NCBI GenBank assembly: GCA_026713925.1
Contig: JAPONM010000007.1
Span: forward strand, 1-64,000
DNA length: 64,000 nucleotides
Direction: 5' to 3'
From: Gammaproteobacteria bacterium
GTDB taxonomy: Bacteria; Pseudomonadota; Gammaproteobacteria; UBA4575
Notes under the pieces: generated by a model
Seen by the model: only the letters and a program-made list of their open reading frames with translations
Told to the model about the DNA's origin: nothing
Database searches by the model: none
Position numbers and translations under genes: made by a program
In this document: piece after piece, positions 1 to 8,384 of the stretch
How the letters are laid out: each line of letters starts with the position of its first letter
Position numbering within the stretch: the stretch's first letter is position 1

Positions 1-1
1 C

Positions 2-208
2 CATATATTTCGCTTCGTTCAGGGCAGGAGGCGGACGTGGCACTGCGGTGCCCATACCCTGATCAACAGCCAGGAGACCTGTTTCGTGACCGGCCTGGTT
101 ACGGCAAGGCAGATCGGAGCGGGTTATCCGTTTCAGGATTCCGAAGCGAGGAAGTGGTTCAACTTTTACGGGCGCATTATGTACGGTTGGCGCTTCAGGA
201 AGGCGTGA
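2..208 (+). CDS. C-terminal end of an FAD-dependent oxidoreductase (5' truncated)
   Basis: An open frame enters from the left edge in frame 2 and ends at a TGA at 206-208, giving the last 68 residues of a protein whose start lies outside the window. The visible part has a WHCGAHTLINSQE stretch followed by a helix with VTGLVTARQIGAGYPF, which resembles the C-terminal FAD-contacting segment of flavin amine-oxidase-like proteins, where a conserved G-x-x-x-x-N/E patch precedes a small-residue helix. Function beyond 'flavoprotein' cannot be read. A longer in-frame alternative at 37-369 in another frame has no family resemblance and was discarded. Confidence 0.5.
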   Translation, partial: HIFRFVQGRRRTWHCGAHTLINSQETCFVTGLVTARQIGAGYPFQDSEARKWFNFYGRIMYGWRFRKA

Positions 209-387
209 GCCAGGACCAGCCAGAAGCCTGGCAGGTAGCGGTCACTGGAACCCCGGACCTGCACGATACCATCGTGGTGTGTACGATGGCCGGTGTCCAG
301 GTCCCGAAAGCCTGCCTGAGTGCAACGTTGGTGTATCAGGAACCTTGTGCGATCATCGATCAGCAATGACCCGCTGGAACTTGTGAG

Positions 388-972
388 ATGTGCGGACGTT
401 TTTCACTGGCCGAGTATCCTGAATCAATTGTTTCAGCCTTGATTGGTAGTGAAGTCGAGTTCGTGCCTCGTGCAGAGATTTATCCTGCCGATCAGGTAGA
501 TGTCGTATTTCGAGGGGGATCCGGGAATGAGCTGGCTTCCATGAAATGGGGATGGGAACGTTCCTTCTCCAGGCGTCCGTTGATCAATGCGCGCAGTGCC
601 GAGGCATGGGACAGGAAAACCTGGTCACGGGCCATGCGTGAATGCCGGTGTATCATTCCGGCCAGCGGGTTTTTCGAATGGGATGAGAACCAGCCGAAAG
701 GCAGGCGGGACAAGTACAGGATCGAACCCGCCGGGGAGGACGGGTTTGCTTTCGGGGGGCTGTATGAAATCAGTCCGGCCGGCGAGATGTTCATGAGCAT
801 TCTTACCACTGCGCCCAATCCGAAGCTGGCAAGGATTCATCACCGTATGCCGGTCATCCTGGACAGGGATGGGTATGATGGCTGGCTTGAGTCCGGTACT
901 CGGGAACAGATCGAATACATGATGCGCCCGGTACACGATAACCGGGTCAGGCTCGTCAAGGAAATGGCCTAG
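388..972 (+). CDS. yedK: SOS response-associated peptidase (SRAP/YedK/HMCES family)
   Basis: The 194-residue protein begins MCGRF, so that after Met removal Cys2 is the nucleophile that forms the thiazolidine crosslink with abasic sites in single-stranded DNA. The other family residues are in place: Asn67 in LINARS, Glu97 in GFFEW and His151 in the HHRMP motif. Length is slightly short of the usual 200-230. It acts as a cytoplasmic shield of AP sites at stalled forks. It stands alone between the flavoprotein tail and the ars operon, with about 15 nt to the upstream AT-poor spacer; no LexA box was recognised upstream. Confidence 0.95.
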   Translation: MCGRFSLAEYPESIVSALIGSEVEFVPRAEIYPADQVDVVFRGGSGNELASMKWGWERSFSRRPLINARSAEAWDRKTWSRAMRECRCIIPASGFFEWDENQPKGRRDKYRIEPAGEDGFAFGGLYEISPAGEMFMSILTTAPNPKLARIHHRMPVILDRDGYDGWLESGTREQIEYMMRPVHDNRVRLVKEMA

Positions 973-1164
973 TGCTTAATGCTGCAGGTCATCATCGGCA
1001 CAACGGGGTTTCCGGCCTGCAAACAACTCCAAAAAGTGGACCTGTCCTCATTGTGGCTGAACAGGAAGCCGAAATGATCCTTGCTAATTCCGCGACATCA
1101 TTGCCCTGAAATTCAGTGCTGCAGGATGCCGGCAGATCTTGAAGCGAAGGCTTGAATTATATCG

Positions 1165-1188
1165 ATATATCAAGGAATATTGGTATAT
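1165..1188 (+). promoter_or_regulatory. candidate ArsR operator
   Basis: An imperfect inverted repeat, ATATATCAA (1165-1173) and TTGGTATAT (1180-1188), is separated by 6 nt and overlaps the arsR start codon. It has one mismatch in nine pairs. A perfect ATATCGATAT palindrome (1159-1168) sits just before it. Dyads of the ATCAA-n-TTGAT type at the start of arsR genes are typical autoregulatory sites, so this is inferred to be the operator controlling arsR-acr3. Confidence 0.55.
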
Positions 1189-1510
1189 GAAACAGTCTCG
1201 CGCAATCGATGCACTGTCTGCACTCTCGCATAAGACGCGCCTGGATGTGTTCCGGCTGCTGGTACAGGAGGGGCCCAGTGGACTTGCAGCGGGCGAGATC
1301 GCAAAGAGGCTTGGCGCCCTGCAAAACACCATGTCCGCGCACCTGGGGGTGCTCTCGCGCGCCGGCCTGGTCCGGGGTGTACGGGAAGGGCGCGTGATCC
1401 GTTATTGTGCGGACTACGATGCGATGCGGTCCCTGATTCACTACCTGCTGGAAGACTGCTGTGCAGGGGACCAGGTGATCTGCTACCCCTTCATCCGGAA
1501 TTCCGCCTAG
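1187..1510 (+). CDS. arsR: ArsR/SmtB-family arsenite-responsive repressor
   Basis: The 107-residue protein is a winged-helix repressor; the helix-turn-helix region is around residues 35-60 (GEIAKRLG then MSAHLGVLSRAGLV). It lacks the classical ELCVCDL box in the recognition helix. Instead it has a C-terminal Cys pair (Cys91-Cys92) plus Cys99, resembling the AfArsR subgroup in which three C-terminal cysteines bind As(III). I chose ATG 1187 over an upstream in-frame ATG at 1139 because the protein then starts at the usual family position and the candidate operator falls at the start codon. It is 7 nt from acr3, so the two form an operon. Confidence 0.9.
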   Translation: MKQSRAIDALSALSHKTRLDVFRLLVQEGPSGLAAGEIAKRLGALQNTMSAHLGVLSRAGLVRGVREGRVIRYCADYDAMRSLIHYLLEDCCAGDQVICYPFIRNSA

Positions 1511-1517
1511 CGCTCCC

Positions 1518-2606
1518 ATGTCGATATTCGAGCGTTACCTGACGGTCTGGGCTGCACTGTGCATCATTCTCGGGACGTGGCTGGGACATGGGTTCCCGGC
1601 ACTGTTTCATGCCCTGGCCGGATTTGAGATCGCAAACGTCAACCTGACGGTCGCGGTGCTGGTATGGCTGATGATCATCCCGATGCTCACCAGGATCGAC
1701 TTTGGTGCGCTGCATCAGGTTCGGGAACACTGGCGCGGAGTAGGCGTGACCCTGTTCGTGAACTGGGCGGTCAAACCCTTCACGATGGCCGCATTGGGCT
1801 GGCTGTTCATCGGCTACTGGTTTCTTCCATACCTGCCAGAGGAGCAGATCCATTCCTATATTGCCGGCCTGATCATCCTGGCTGCCGCACCCTGTACGGC
1901 CATGGTGTTCGTCTGGAGCCATCTGACACGGGGCGAACCCCATTTCACGCTGACCCAGGTGGCGCTGAATGACACGATCATGATCTTTGCCTTTGCACCG
2001 ATCGTGGGAGTCCTGCTGGGCATCTCGTCGATCACAGTGCCGTGGGATACGCTATTCCTGTCCGTCGTGCTTTATATCGTGATTCCCGTACTTCTCGCGC
2101 AGGGGCTGCGCCGCTACCTGCTTCGAAAGGGAAGCGCTGCCCGGCTGCAATCAGTCCTGGATATGCTGGGTCCTGTCTCGATCGTGGCCCTGCTGGCCAC
2201 CATCATCCTGTTGTTTGGCTTTCAGGGAGAGCAGATCGTCCGCCAGCCCCTCGTCATCGTGCTGCTGGCGGTTCCGATCATCATCCAGGTGTATTTCAAT
2301 TCGGGGCTGGCCTATTGCTTGAGCCGGCAGTTCGGGGTCGTACATCGTGTGGCTGCTCCCTCGGCGCTGATCGGTGCAAGCAATTTTTTCGAGCTGGCGG
2401 TCGCCACGGCCATCAGCCTGTTCGGTATTGAATCCGGTGCGGCATTGGCCACCGTGGTCGGGGTACTGATCGAGGTACCGGTCATGTTGTCCATCGTGCA
2501 CATCGTGAACCGCACGCAGCCCTGGTATGAAAATGGACCCGCCGTACGGGCGGCATGCAGTAAGGGCCGAGTTGCCTGTCGGCAGGAAAGCACAAGCCCA
2601 CCCTGA
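1518..2606 (+). CDS. acr3: Acr3-family arsenite efflux permease
   Basis: A 362-residue inner-membrane protein with about ten hydrophobic segments, matching the Acr3 branch of the BART superfamily, which extrudes As(III) using the proton gradient. The two hallmark residues are visible: Cys126 in AAAPCTAMVFVWS and the conserved Glu in SNFFELAVA near residue 295. Upstream arsR is 7 nt away, so expression should follow arsenite. The last 25 or so residues after the final membrane segment form a Cys-containing hydrophilic tail that is longer than usual. No arsC, arsH or arsM accompanies the pair here. Confidence 0.93.
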   Translation: MSIFERYLTVWAALCIILGTWLGHGFPALFHALAGFEIANVNLTVAVLVWLMIIPMLTRIDFGALHQVREHWRGVGVTLFVNWAVKPFTMAALGWLFIGYWFLPYLPEEQIHSYIAGLIILAAAPCTAMVFVWSHLTRGEPHFTLTQVALNDTIMIFAFAPIVGVLLGISSITVPWDTLFLSVVLYIVIPVLLAQGLRRYLLRKGSAARLQSVLDMLGPVSIVALLATIILLFGFQGEQIVRQPLVIVLLAVPIIIQVYFNSGLAYCLSRQFGVVHRVAAPSALIGASNFFELAVATAISLFGIESGAALATVVGVLIEVPVMLSIVHIVNRTQPWYENGPAVRAACSKGRVACRQESTSPP

Positions 2607-2718
2607 GCGAGCTGGTCTCACAGGCCCGGGATCACACGTTCCGTTTTTTAAAAATGCTGCGCAATCCTTCATACTTGCGGGGTATGGATACCGGCCAGGA
2701 TTTCGCAGGGCACCGCTG

Positions 2719-4674
2719 ATGCGCTTCAGGACACTGACGGAAGCCCTGCAGCACCATCGTGGTGAGGAGCACTTTGTCTGCTTCATTGAAGGGCAGGGGA
2801 AAGAGAAGCGCGTCAGTTTCGAGGAGCTGTACCGGCGTGCCCAATGCCTGCTGCATGTGCTGCAGCGCCACGGCATGCAAAAGGGAGACCACCTGATCCT
2901 GTTCCTGAACAGCAATGAGCAGTTCATCGACGTGTTCTGGGCCTGCCTGCTTGGAGGCATCATCCCCGTGCCCCTGGCAGTCGGGATCAGCGAGCAGCAT
3001 CGCCGGAAAGTCTTCAACGTCGCCGAGCGGCTGGGCAGTGCTGCCGTCCTGTATACCGACCACGGGAACCTGGCACGGCTGAGATCGAGTGCTGCGGACT
3101 ATCCGCCCGGAAAGGCTTTCCTGGATGCACGAGACAAGGTGCTTCTCAGTGACGAGATTGAAGGGGTCTCCACACCGGGCGAACTGGCCGACATCGCACC
3201 GCAGGACACTGCCTTTATCCAGTTTTCTTCCGGGTCCACCGGCAACCCGAAGGGAGTGATTCTCAAACACCGCAACCTCATTGCAAACATTGAGGCAATG
3301 CAGGAAAGGGCGGACTTAACCTCCGCCGATCTCAGCCTCAGCTGGATGCCGCTCACTCATGATATGGGCTTGATCGGTTTTCACCTGAACCCGGTGGTGT
3401 GCAATTACAGCCACGTCATCATGCGTACCGACCTGTTCGTGCGCAGGCCGCTTTACTGGCTGATCGCTGCGGGAGAAAAACAGGCCAGCATGCTGGGCTC
3501 ACCCAATTTCGGCTACCAGCACTTCTTGAAGGCGTACCGGCGCAAGGGGCTGCCCGATATCGACCTGTCGCATGTACGCCTGGTGTTCAACGGGGCGGAG
3601 CCGATTTCAGCTGCACTGTGTGAGCAGTTCACGCATGAAATGGCCCGGTATGGCCTGCGCAGGCAAAGCATGTTCCCGGCATACGGTCTGGCGGAAGCCT
3701 GCCTGGCCGTCAGCTTTGTGGAAAGCGGTGCCGATTTGCAGGTAGTGCATGCCCGGCGCGATTCACTGTCGATCGGTAGCGGTGCGGTGCTGGGTTCCAG
3801 GCGGGATGCCTCGCATGTGTCCCTGGTGAGCGTGGGCACACCCGTTCTGCATTGTAGCGTCAGGATCGGCAAGCGCGATGGTCAGCCCCTGCCTGACGGG
3901 CATGTGGGACACGTCCATATCCGTGGCGCGAACGTGACCGAGCAGGTGATCGGTGATGAAGGTTCGGTGTTCCTGGAGGGGGGCTGGGTGGATACGGGTG
4001 ACCTGGGGTTCATCTCCCGGCAGGGGCTGTTCATCACCGGGCGGTACAAGGAAATCCTGTTTGTCCATGGCCAGAACTACTACCCCCATGACATCGAGGA
4101 CGCGTTGTGTGGAGTGGAAGGGCTTGATCTCGGCAGGACAGCCGTGGCAGGCGTCTCATGCGGACAGACCGGGCTGGAAGAGGTGCTGGTATTCGTGCTG
4201 CACAAGGGAACCCTGCAGGACTTCATCCCCCTGCGGGCACGGGTAAAGGCCACCGTGAACGAAGGCTTTGGCATCGAGGTACAGCAGGTCATCCCGGTCG
4301 GCAAGATTCCGAAAACCACCAGCGGCAAGGTCCAGCGTTCCGCCCTGGCAAACGCGTACCTGGAAGGCGAATACGAGGAGATCCTGCTGGAGTTGGCCGC
4401 CAGGCTCGAGCGTGACAGCCAGCATGAGCCCCAGGCTGCAGGGGATGAAATCGTGGATGCGATCCTCGCGGTCTGTCGTGAGGCCCTTCCGGGCAAACCC
4501 TTCACGATTCATGACAGCCTGCTCGAGATCGGGGCTGATTCACTGGTACTGGTTGAGATCTACACGGCGCTGGATGAAATGTACCCGGGTGCACTCGACA
4601 TCACGGACCTGGTGGAGCACCCGAGCATTGCAGCCCTGGGAAGGTACTTGCGCACCAAGGGGTCAGTCGTATAA
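2719..4674 (+). CDS. fatty acyl-AMP ligase fused to an acyl carrier protein domain
   Basis: The 651-residue protein is a two-domain loading enzyme. Residues 1 to about 570 are an ANL-superfamily adenylation domain with the AMP-binding loop FIQFSSGSTGNPKG (about 165-178), YGLAEACLAV, the DTGD motif near 424, and the C-terminal GKIPKTTSGK lysine motif. The length and the region after YGLAE resemble fatty acyl-AMP ligases rather than CoA ligases. Residues about 580-651 are a carrier domain with GADSL, placing phosphopantetheine on Ser608. It should activate a fatty acid and load it onto its own carrier arm. ATG 2719 was chosen because the upstream in-frame ATG (2527) would lie inside acr3. It converges with and overlaps by 12 bp the acyltransferase gene. 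Confidence 0.88.
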   Translation: MRFRTLTEALQHHRGEEHFVCFIEGQGKEKRVSFEELYRRAQCLLHVLQRHGMQKGDHLILFLNSNEQFIDVFWACLLGGIIPVPLAVGISEQHRRKVFNVAERLGSAAVLYTDHGNLARLRSSAADYPPGKAFLDARDKVLLSDEIEGVSTPGELADIAPQDTAFIQFSSGSTGNPKGVILKHRNLIANIEAMQERADLTSADLSLSWMPLTHDMGLIGFHLNPVVCNYSHVIMRTDLFVRRPLYWLIAAGEKQASMLGSPNFGYQHFLKAYRRKGLPDIDLSHVRLVFNGAEPISAALCEQFTHEMARYGLRRQSMFPAYGLAEACLAVSFVESGADLQVVHARRDSLSIGSGAVLGSRRDASHVSLVSVGTPVLHCSVRIGKRDGQPLPDGHVGHVHIRGANVTEQVIGDEGSVFLEGGWVDTGDLGFISRQGLFITGRYKEILFVHGQNYYPHDIEDALCGVEGLDLGRTAVAGVSCGQTGLEEVLVFVLHKGTLQDFIPLRARVKATVNEGFGIEVQQVIPVGKIPKTTSGKVQRSALANAYLEGEYEEILLELAARLERDSQHEPQAAGDEIVDAILAVCREALPGKPFTIHDSLLEIGADSLVLVEIYTALDEMYPGALDITDLVEHPSIAALGRYLRTKGSVV

Positions 4675-5520
4675 CGATTTTTTCTTTTTCCATCTGCGAT
4701 GGGTCCACAGCCAGTCGTGCGGTGACTGCAGGATTTGCCGTTCGACGGCACGCACGTAGCGTTCGGAAATGCTGTGGGAATCCTTTTCATAGGGCGGCGA
4801 GGCGAGTTCCAGGAAACTTGCCTCGTACTGTCCGCGGCCGATGCGCTTGATGTCCATGTAAAACACCGGGTACTTGAACAACCGGGCGATTTTTTCCAGG
4901 CCCAGGAAGAAAGGGGTCTCCTGGTGCATGAACGTTGTCCAGTAGACCTTGTCCCGGCGCCTGGGTGCCTGGTCCGCCACAATGGCGATTGCACGGGTGG
5001 TGGTTGCCCGCCGGATCAGGTCCGCAGTGCAGGTCTTGGCCGCTACCGGCATGAGCTTGAAACGCGACAGTGACTTCAGGACCAGTTCGTCCAGCCAGGT
5101 GACATGCAGGGGCTTGTAGATTCCATCCAGTGGGGTCTCCAGTACCTGGCCCAACGCCAGGATTGCCCATACCGGATTGCAATGATGGGCCGTGGCCAGG
5201 AGGATGGTCTGGTTGTGTTGCAGGGGGTCATGGATGATCTCCAGGTTGGTGAAGGTCACATGCCTGCGCAATTCGGAAGGGTGCATGGACAGGCACCGGG
5301 TGATTTCGAGTGCCACTTCACAAAGGTTCCTGTAGCAGTTTTTCAGTACCCCGGACTGCTGTGCCGGGGTCAAATCCGGAAACGAGCGGCAGATATTGTC
5401 CTTCGCGATTTTTTTCCTGAAACGCAAAAAATAAAACAGCAGCAGGTAGAATGGCCCGGACAGCCTGTACAGCCAGGACATCGGCAGGGCGGAGAGCGAT
5501 TTGAGCAGGAACTTAAGCAC
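4663..5520 (-). CDS. LpxL/HtrB-like lysophospholipid acyltransferase, altered catalytic motif
   Basis: A 285-residue protein of the lipid A lauroyl/myristoyl acyltransferase family: an N-terminal hydrophobic anchor (about residues 12-33), then a cytoplasmic domain with IVADQAPRRRDKVYWTTFM corresponding to the family's second motif. The first motif, normally H-x4-E/D in a context like HxGNWEW, reads HHCNPVW at residues 112-118, so the catalytic acid position is Val117. The gene is tail-to-tail with the acyl-AMP ligase/carrier fusion. A plausible but unproven link is that this enzyme accepts acyl groups from that carrier rather than from acyl-ACP. Alternatively it is catalytically altered or inactive. 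Confidence 0.82.
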   Translation of the reverse strand: MLKFLLKSLSALPMSWLYRLSGPFYLLLFYFLRFRKKIAKDNICRSFPDLTPAQQSGVLKNCYRNLCEVALEITRCLSMHPSELRRHVTFTNLEIIHDPLQHNQTILLATAHHCNPVWAILALGQVLETPLDGIYKPLHVTWLDELVLKSLSRFKLMPVAAKTCTADLIRRATTTRAIAIVADQAPRRRDKVYWTTFMHQETPFFLGLEKIARLFKYPVFYMDIKRIGRGQYEASFLELASPPYEKDSHSISERYVRAVERQILQSPHDWLWTHRRWKKKKSLYD

Positions 5521-5634
5521 GGGATCTTTCAGGCGGAACCATGTCGCGCTGGCCCTGCAGGTGTGCGGGCTGCAGGCCGGACAGATTTTTCCTTCGCATC
5601 AATGGACCGAATGTAATTCACAGTGGATGAAACT

Positions 5635-6354
5635 ATGAAACTAACTATATATGAAATCGGGCCGCTGAACTTGGCCATTGCGCTGATGCCGATCCTCGTG
5701 GTCGTCGTCATTCTTGCGGCATGGTCATTGAAAAGCAGGACCGCCGTGTATGCGTCGGTCAGGATGGTCGTCCAGTTGACTGCGATCGGGTATATCCTGA
5801 CGTTCATTTTCGCACAGGACAGTCCGGGGATCGTCACACTTGTGCTGGGCCTGATGCTGCTGCTGGCCAGCTGGATTGCGTTGCGTCCGCTCAAGATGAA
5901 AAGCGCCGACCTGTTCGCCAAGGCCCTGTTCGGGATTTCCGTCGGCGGTATCACGACACTTGTCCTGACCATCTTTGCCGTGATTCGGATCGATTACTGG
6001 TATCAGCCGGAATACGTCATCCCGCTTGCCGGAATGATTTTCTCCAATGCGATGAACACGGTAAGTCTTGCGGCGGAGCGATTCGAGTCCGACATGGCAG
6101 TCGTGCCGGATTACATCCGGGCACGTAACAGCGCCTTTACGGCTTCGCTGATCCCGTCTCTGAACACATTTTTTGCGGTGGGGCTGGTGGCCCTGCCGGG
6201 AATGATGACCGGACAGATCCTGTCGGGGGTTTCACCGCTGATCGCCGTGAAGTACCAGATTGTCATCATGAGCGTCCTGTTCGGGTCATCCGGGGTGTCA
6301 TCGGCCATTTTCCTGCATCTGCAGCGCCGCAGCACGGCACCTGTAAAGGCTTAA
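5635..6354 (+). CDS. FetB/YbbM-like ABC transporter permease (UPF0014)
   Basis: A 239-residue integral membrane protein with about seven hydrophobic segments and the family stretch MIFSNAMNTVSLAAER, followed by SLIPSLNTFFAVGLVALPGM, characteristic of the UPF0014 family that includes E. coli FetB, the permease of an iron exporter. The ATPase partner FetA is not adjacent, which is a difference from E. coli. ATG 5635 is preceded by a weak GGATGA; an in-frame GTG at 5623 is the alternative start. The tRNA-Arg gene lies 45 nt downstream. Confidence 0.85.
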   Translation: MKLTIYEIGPLNLAIALMPILVVVVILAAWSLKSRTAVYASVRMVVQLTAIGYILTFIFAQDSPGIVTLVLGLMLLLASWIALRPLKMKSADLFAKALFGISVGGITTLVLTIFAVIRIDYWYQPEYVIPLAGMIFSNAMNTVSLAAERFESDMAVVPDYIRARNSAFTASLIPSLNTFFAVGLVALPGMMTGQILSGVSPLIAVKYQIVIMSVLFGSSGVSSAIFLHLQRRSTAPVKA

Positions 6355-6380
6355 CCGCCGGGTGAATGCAGTGCTACACT
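6351..6380 (+). promoter_or_regulatory. candidate promoter of tRNA-Arg
   Basis: A TTAACC element (6351-6356) and TACACT element (6375-6380) are separated by 18 nt and end 19 nt before the mature tRNA 5' end. The match to sigma-70 elements is moderate; the -35 overlaps the stop codon of the upstream permease gene. Confidence 0.4.
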
Positions 6381-6399
6381 AAGGCGCTTTCTGCAGCAG

Positions 6400-6476
6400 G
6401 CGCCCGTAGCTCAACCGGATAGAGCATCGGCCTTCTAAGCCGAGGGTTGCAGGTTCGAGTCCTGCCGGGCGCGCCA
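6400..6476 (+). tRNA. tRNA-Arg (anticodon TCT)
   Basis: A 77-nt cloverleaf including an encoded CCA. The acceptor stem GCGCCCG pairs with CGGGCGC, the discriminator is G, the anticodon stem TCGGC/GCCGA encloses the loop CTTCTAA with anticodon TCT at 6434-6436, and the T-loop GGTTCGAGTCC is standard. It decodes AGA. No duplicated 3' end was found nearby, so it does not appear to host an element. Confidence 0.97.
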
Positions 6477-6630
6477 TTTAATGAAAAACAGGACTGACTT
6501 AAACTCGTTAAAGATAGTGACTTAGGGCTATCATTCGATTTCTGCAGGGTGCCAGCCTTGCCAGGTCGTGAGTCGCATGCACCGGGAGGATGGATTGGAT
6601 TGCAGGCAATGACATGAAAGGTACGGGTCA

Positions 6631-7674
6631 GTGAAGGGTACAATCATCAGGAGCAGTGTCACAGTGGGTGCCCTGGTCCTTGGCTTGGTGGGCACGCCGG
6701 GATTCGGTGCCAGCGAAGTTACCGGTCCTGAACTCAATTGGGATGTTTCGTTGTGGGGCAAGGCACGGGCCCTTACCACCGGTGCAGAAAAGCTGTCCGC
6801 CCGGGTGAGTGAGAGGACAAGCGGTAAGTGGCGGATCCGGCTGCACTACGGCGAGGCGTTGTCCAAGTCGCGTGAAAATCTTGACGGCCTGGCAATCGGG
6901 GCGTTTGAAGCAGCCATGTTCTGCAACTTCTATCATCCAAAGAAAACTCCGGCCCTGATGGTGCTCACGATGCCATTCTTGCCGATGAGCGACTGGGATA
7001 GCAACCGCACGGTTCGCGACATCGTCTATGCCCACCCAGCCGTGCAAAAGGAGATCACACGCTGGAATGCCATGCTCTATGTGTCATCCTACCTGCCTCA
7101 GTACGAACTGCTTGGCCGGGGCAGGCCGCCCTTGAGCCTTGCCGACTGGAAGGGCCTGACGGTACGTGCCGGCGGGGGCATCGGCCAGGCCATGAAAGTG
7201 CTCGGGGCTACCCCGACCAGTTCTACCGCTACCGAGGTGTATATCGGTGTGCAGCAGGGGACCATGGATGCTGCAGCGTTGCCGTTCACATACAGCCACA
7301 TGTCCTACAGGATCCATGAGGTGGCGGAATGGTACACCGCGAACCTGTCACCCGGGACAGCCGACTGCCCGTTGGTGTTTTCGATTCGGGCATACGAGGC
7401 ACTGCCTGGACAGTACCGCCAGCTCCTGGATGACCTCAGGGAGGAAATCATTCAGGCCCAGATCCAGGCCTACATCGATATCGACCGCAAGAACCTGCCG
7501 ATGATGAAGGCGAAGCTTCAGGAAATCCGGTACACGCAACAGCAGTTGGCTGAATTCCGGGCCGCGGCCGGCAAGCCGGTAATCGATGCATGGATCCAGG
7601 TCAACCAGCGCAGGTTTGATGCCCGCGGACTGGTCGAGGCCATCTTCGAGTCTGTCGGACAGACGTACCAGTAA
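6631..7674 (+). CDS. dctP: TRAP transporter substrate-binding protein (DctP family)
   Basis: The 347-residue periplasmic protein starts with a signal peptide (hydrophobic core about residues 10-25, cleavage near GFGAS). The mature part has the DctP fold signatures: LSARVSERTSGKWRIRLHYG near the start, and the later LSLADWKGLTVRAGGG segment carrying the conserved Arg that binds the substrate carboxylate. The gene starts at GTG with only a weak upstream Shine-Dalgarno sequence. It is followed by the dctQ and dctM genes, so it delivers an organic acid-type ligand to a sodium-driven importer. The ligand cannot be read from sequence. Confidence 0.9.
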   Translation: MKGTIIRSSVTVGALVLGLVGTPGFGASEVTGPELNWDVSLWGKARALTTGAEKLSARVSERTSGKWRIRLHYGEALSKSRENLDGLAIGAFEAAMFCNFYHPKKTPALMVLTMPFLPMSDWDSNRTVRDIVYAHPAVQKEITRWNAMLYVSSYLPQYELLGRGRPPLSLADWKGLTVRAGGGIGQAMKVLGATPTSSTATEVYIGVQQGTMDAAALPFTYSHMSYRIHEVAEWYTANLSPGTADCPLVFSIRAYEALPGQYRQLLDDLREEIIQAQIQAYIDIDRKNLPMMKAKLQEIRYTQQQLAEFRAAAGKPVIDAWIQVNQRRFDARGLVEAIFESVGQTYQ

Positions 7675-7754
7675 GTGTCTGGAGGAGACACGCAACGCCA
7701 GGGGAAGGGGTGGAAAATGCTCCGGGCATTCTGTCTGCCAGGGTTCCTGGGGCC

Positions 7755-8384
7755 ATGATCGATCCATACGGGCGGCGGCTTGCCTTGATGGATCGCATGC
7801 TGGCGGCGGTGGAAGACCGGCTCAATCTTCTGGCGGGCATCCTGGTATTTGCGCTGATGGGCCTGGGAGTGGTCCAGATTGTCCTGCGCACGGTATTTCG
7901 TGCACCGGTCTTCGGGTACATTGACATCGTCGAGGTCTCGATGGTCGGGTTTGCAGTCCTGTCGATCGCGTTCGTGCAACGCGTGGGCGGGCACGTGCGC
8001 ATGGAGTTGCTGGTCTCGAGACTGAAAGGCCGGAAACTGTGGCTGGCCGAGTCGTTCAACACGCTGCTTGCGGCCTTCATCGTTGCCGTGCTGATTCCCT
8101 ACTCCTACCAGCATTTCGTGCGTGCCTTTGAGTTCGGCGACAGCACCATCGATATCGAGCTCGTTACCTGGCCCGCCAAGCTGGTCGTGCCGCTTGCACT
8201 CGGTGTGCTGCTGGCCCGCCTGCTGGTGCAACTGGCAGGGTACTGGCGCCTGTTCCTCCATCCGGGTCTTGCCCCGGTTGCAGTCCCGCAGGTCAAGAGC
8301 GCCAAGGTGCAGGCTGAAGAAGAAATTATTCGAACCGGCGACAAGCCTCCCCGTGGAACGCCGGACGCAGGAGTCGGCCCGTGA
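7755..8384 (+). CDS. dctQ: TRAP transporter small permease subunit (DctQ family)
   Basis: About 209 residues with four membrane segments (LLAGILVFALMGLGVVQIVL is the first) and a hydrophilic C-terminal tail. The position between dctP and dctM and the four-helix layout identify the DctQ subunit of a TRAP importer. The stop overlaps the dctM start by 4 nt (GTGA), so translation is coupled. ATG 7755 was preferred; an in-frame GTG at 7710 preceded by a purine-rich run is an alternative that adds 15 residues. Confidence 0.88.
   Translation: MIDPYGRRLALMDRMLAAVEDRLNLLAGILVFALMGLGVVQIVLRTVFRAPVFGYIDIVEVSMVGFAVLSIAFVQRVGGHVRMELLVSRLKGRKLWLAESFNTLLAAFIVAVLIPYSYQHFVRAFEFGDSTIDIELVTWPAKLVVPLALGVLLARLLVQLAGYWRLFLHPGLAPVAVPQVKSAKVQAEEEIIRTGDKPPRGTPDAGVGP

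Noticed and set aside
37-369. 110-residue frame at the left edge
   Set aside because: It overlaps a frame with flavoprotein-like sequence in the upstream part and has no recognisable domain itself.
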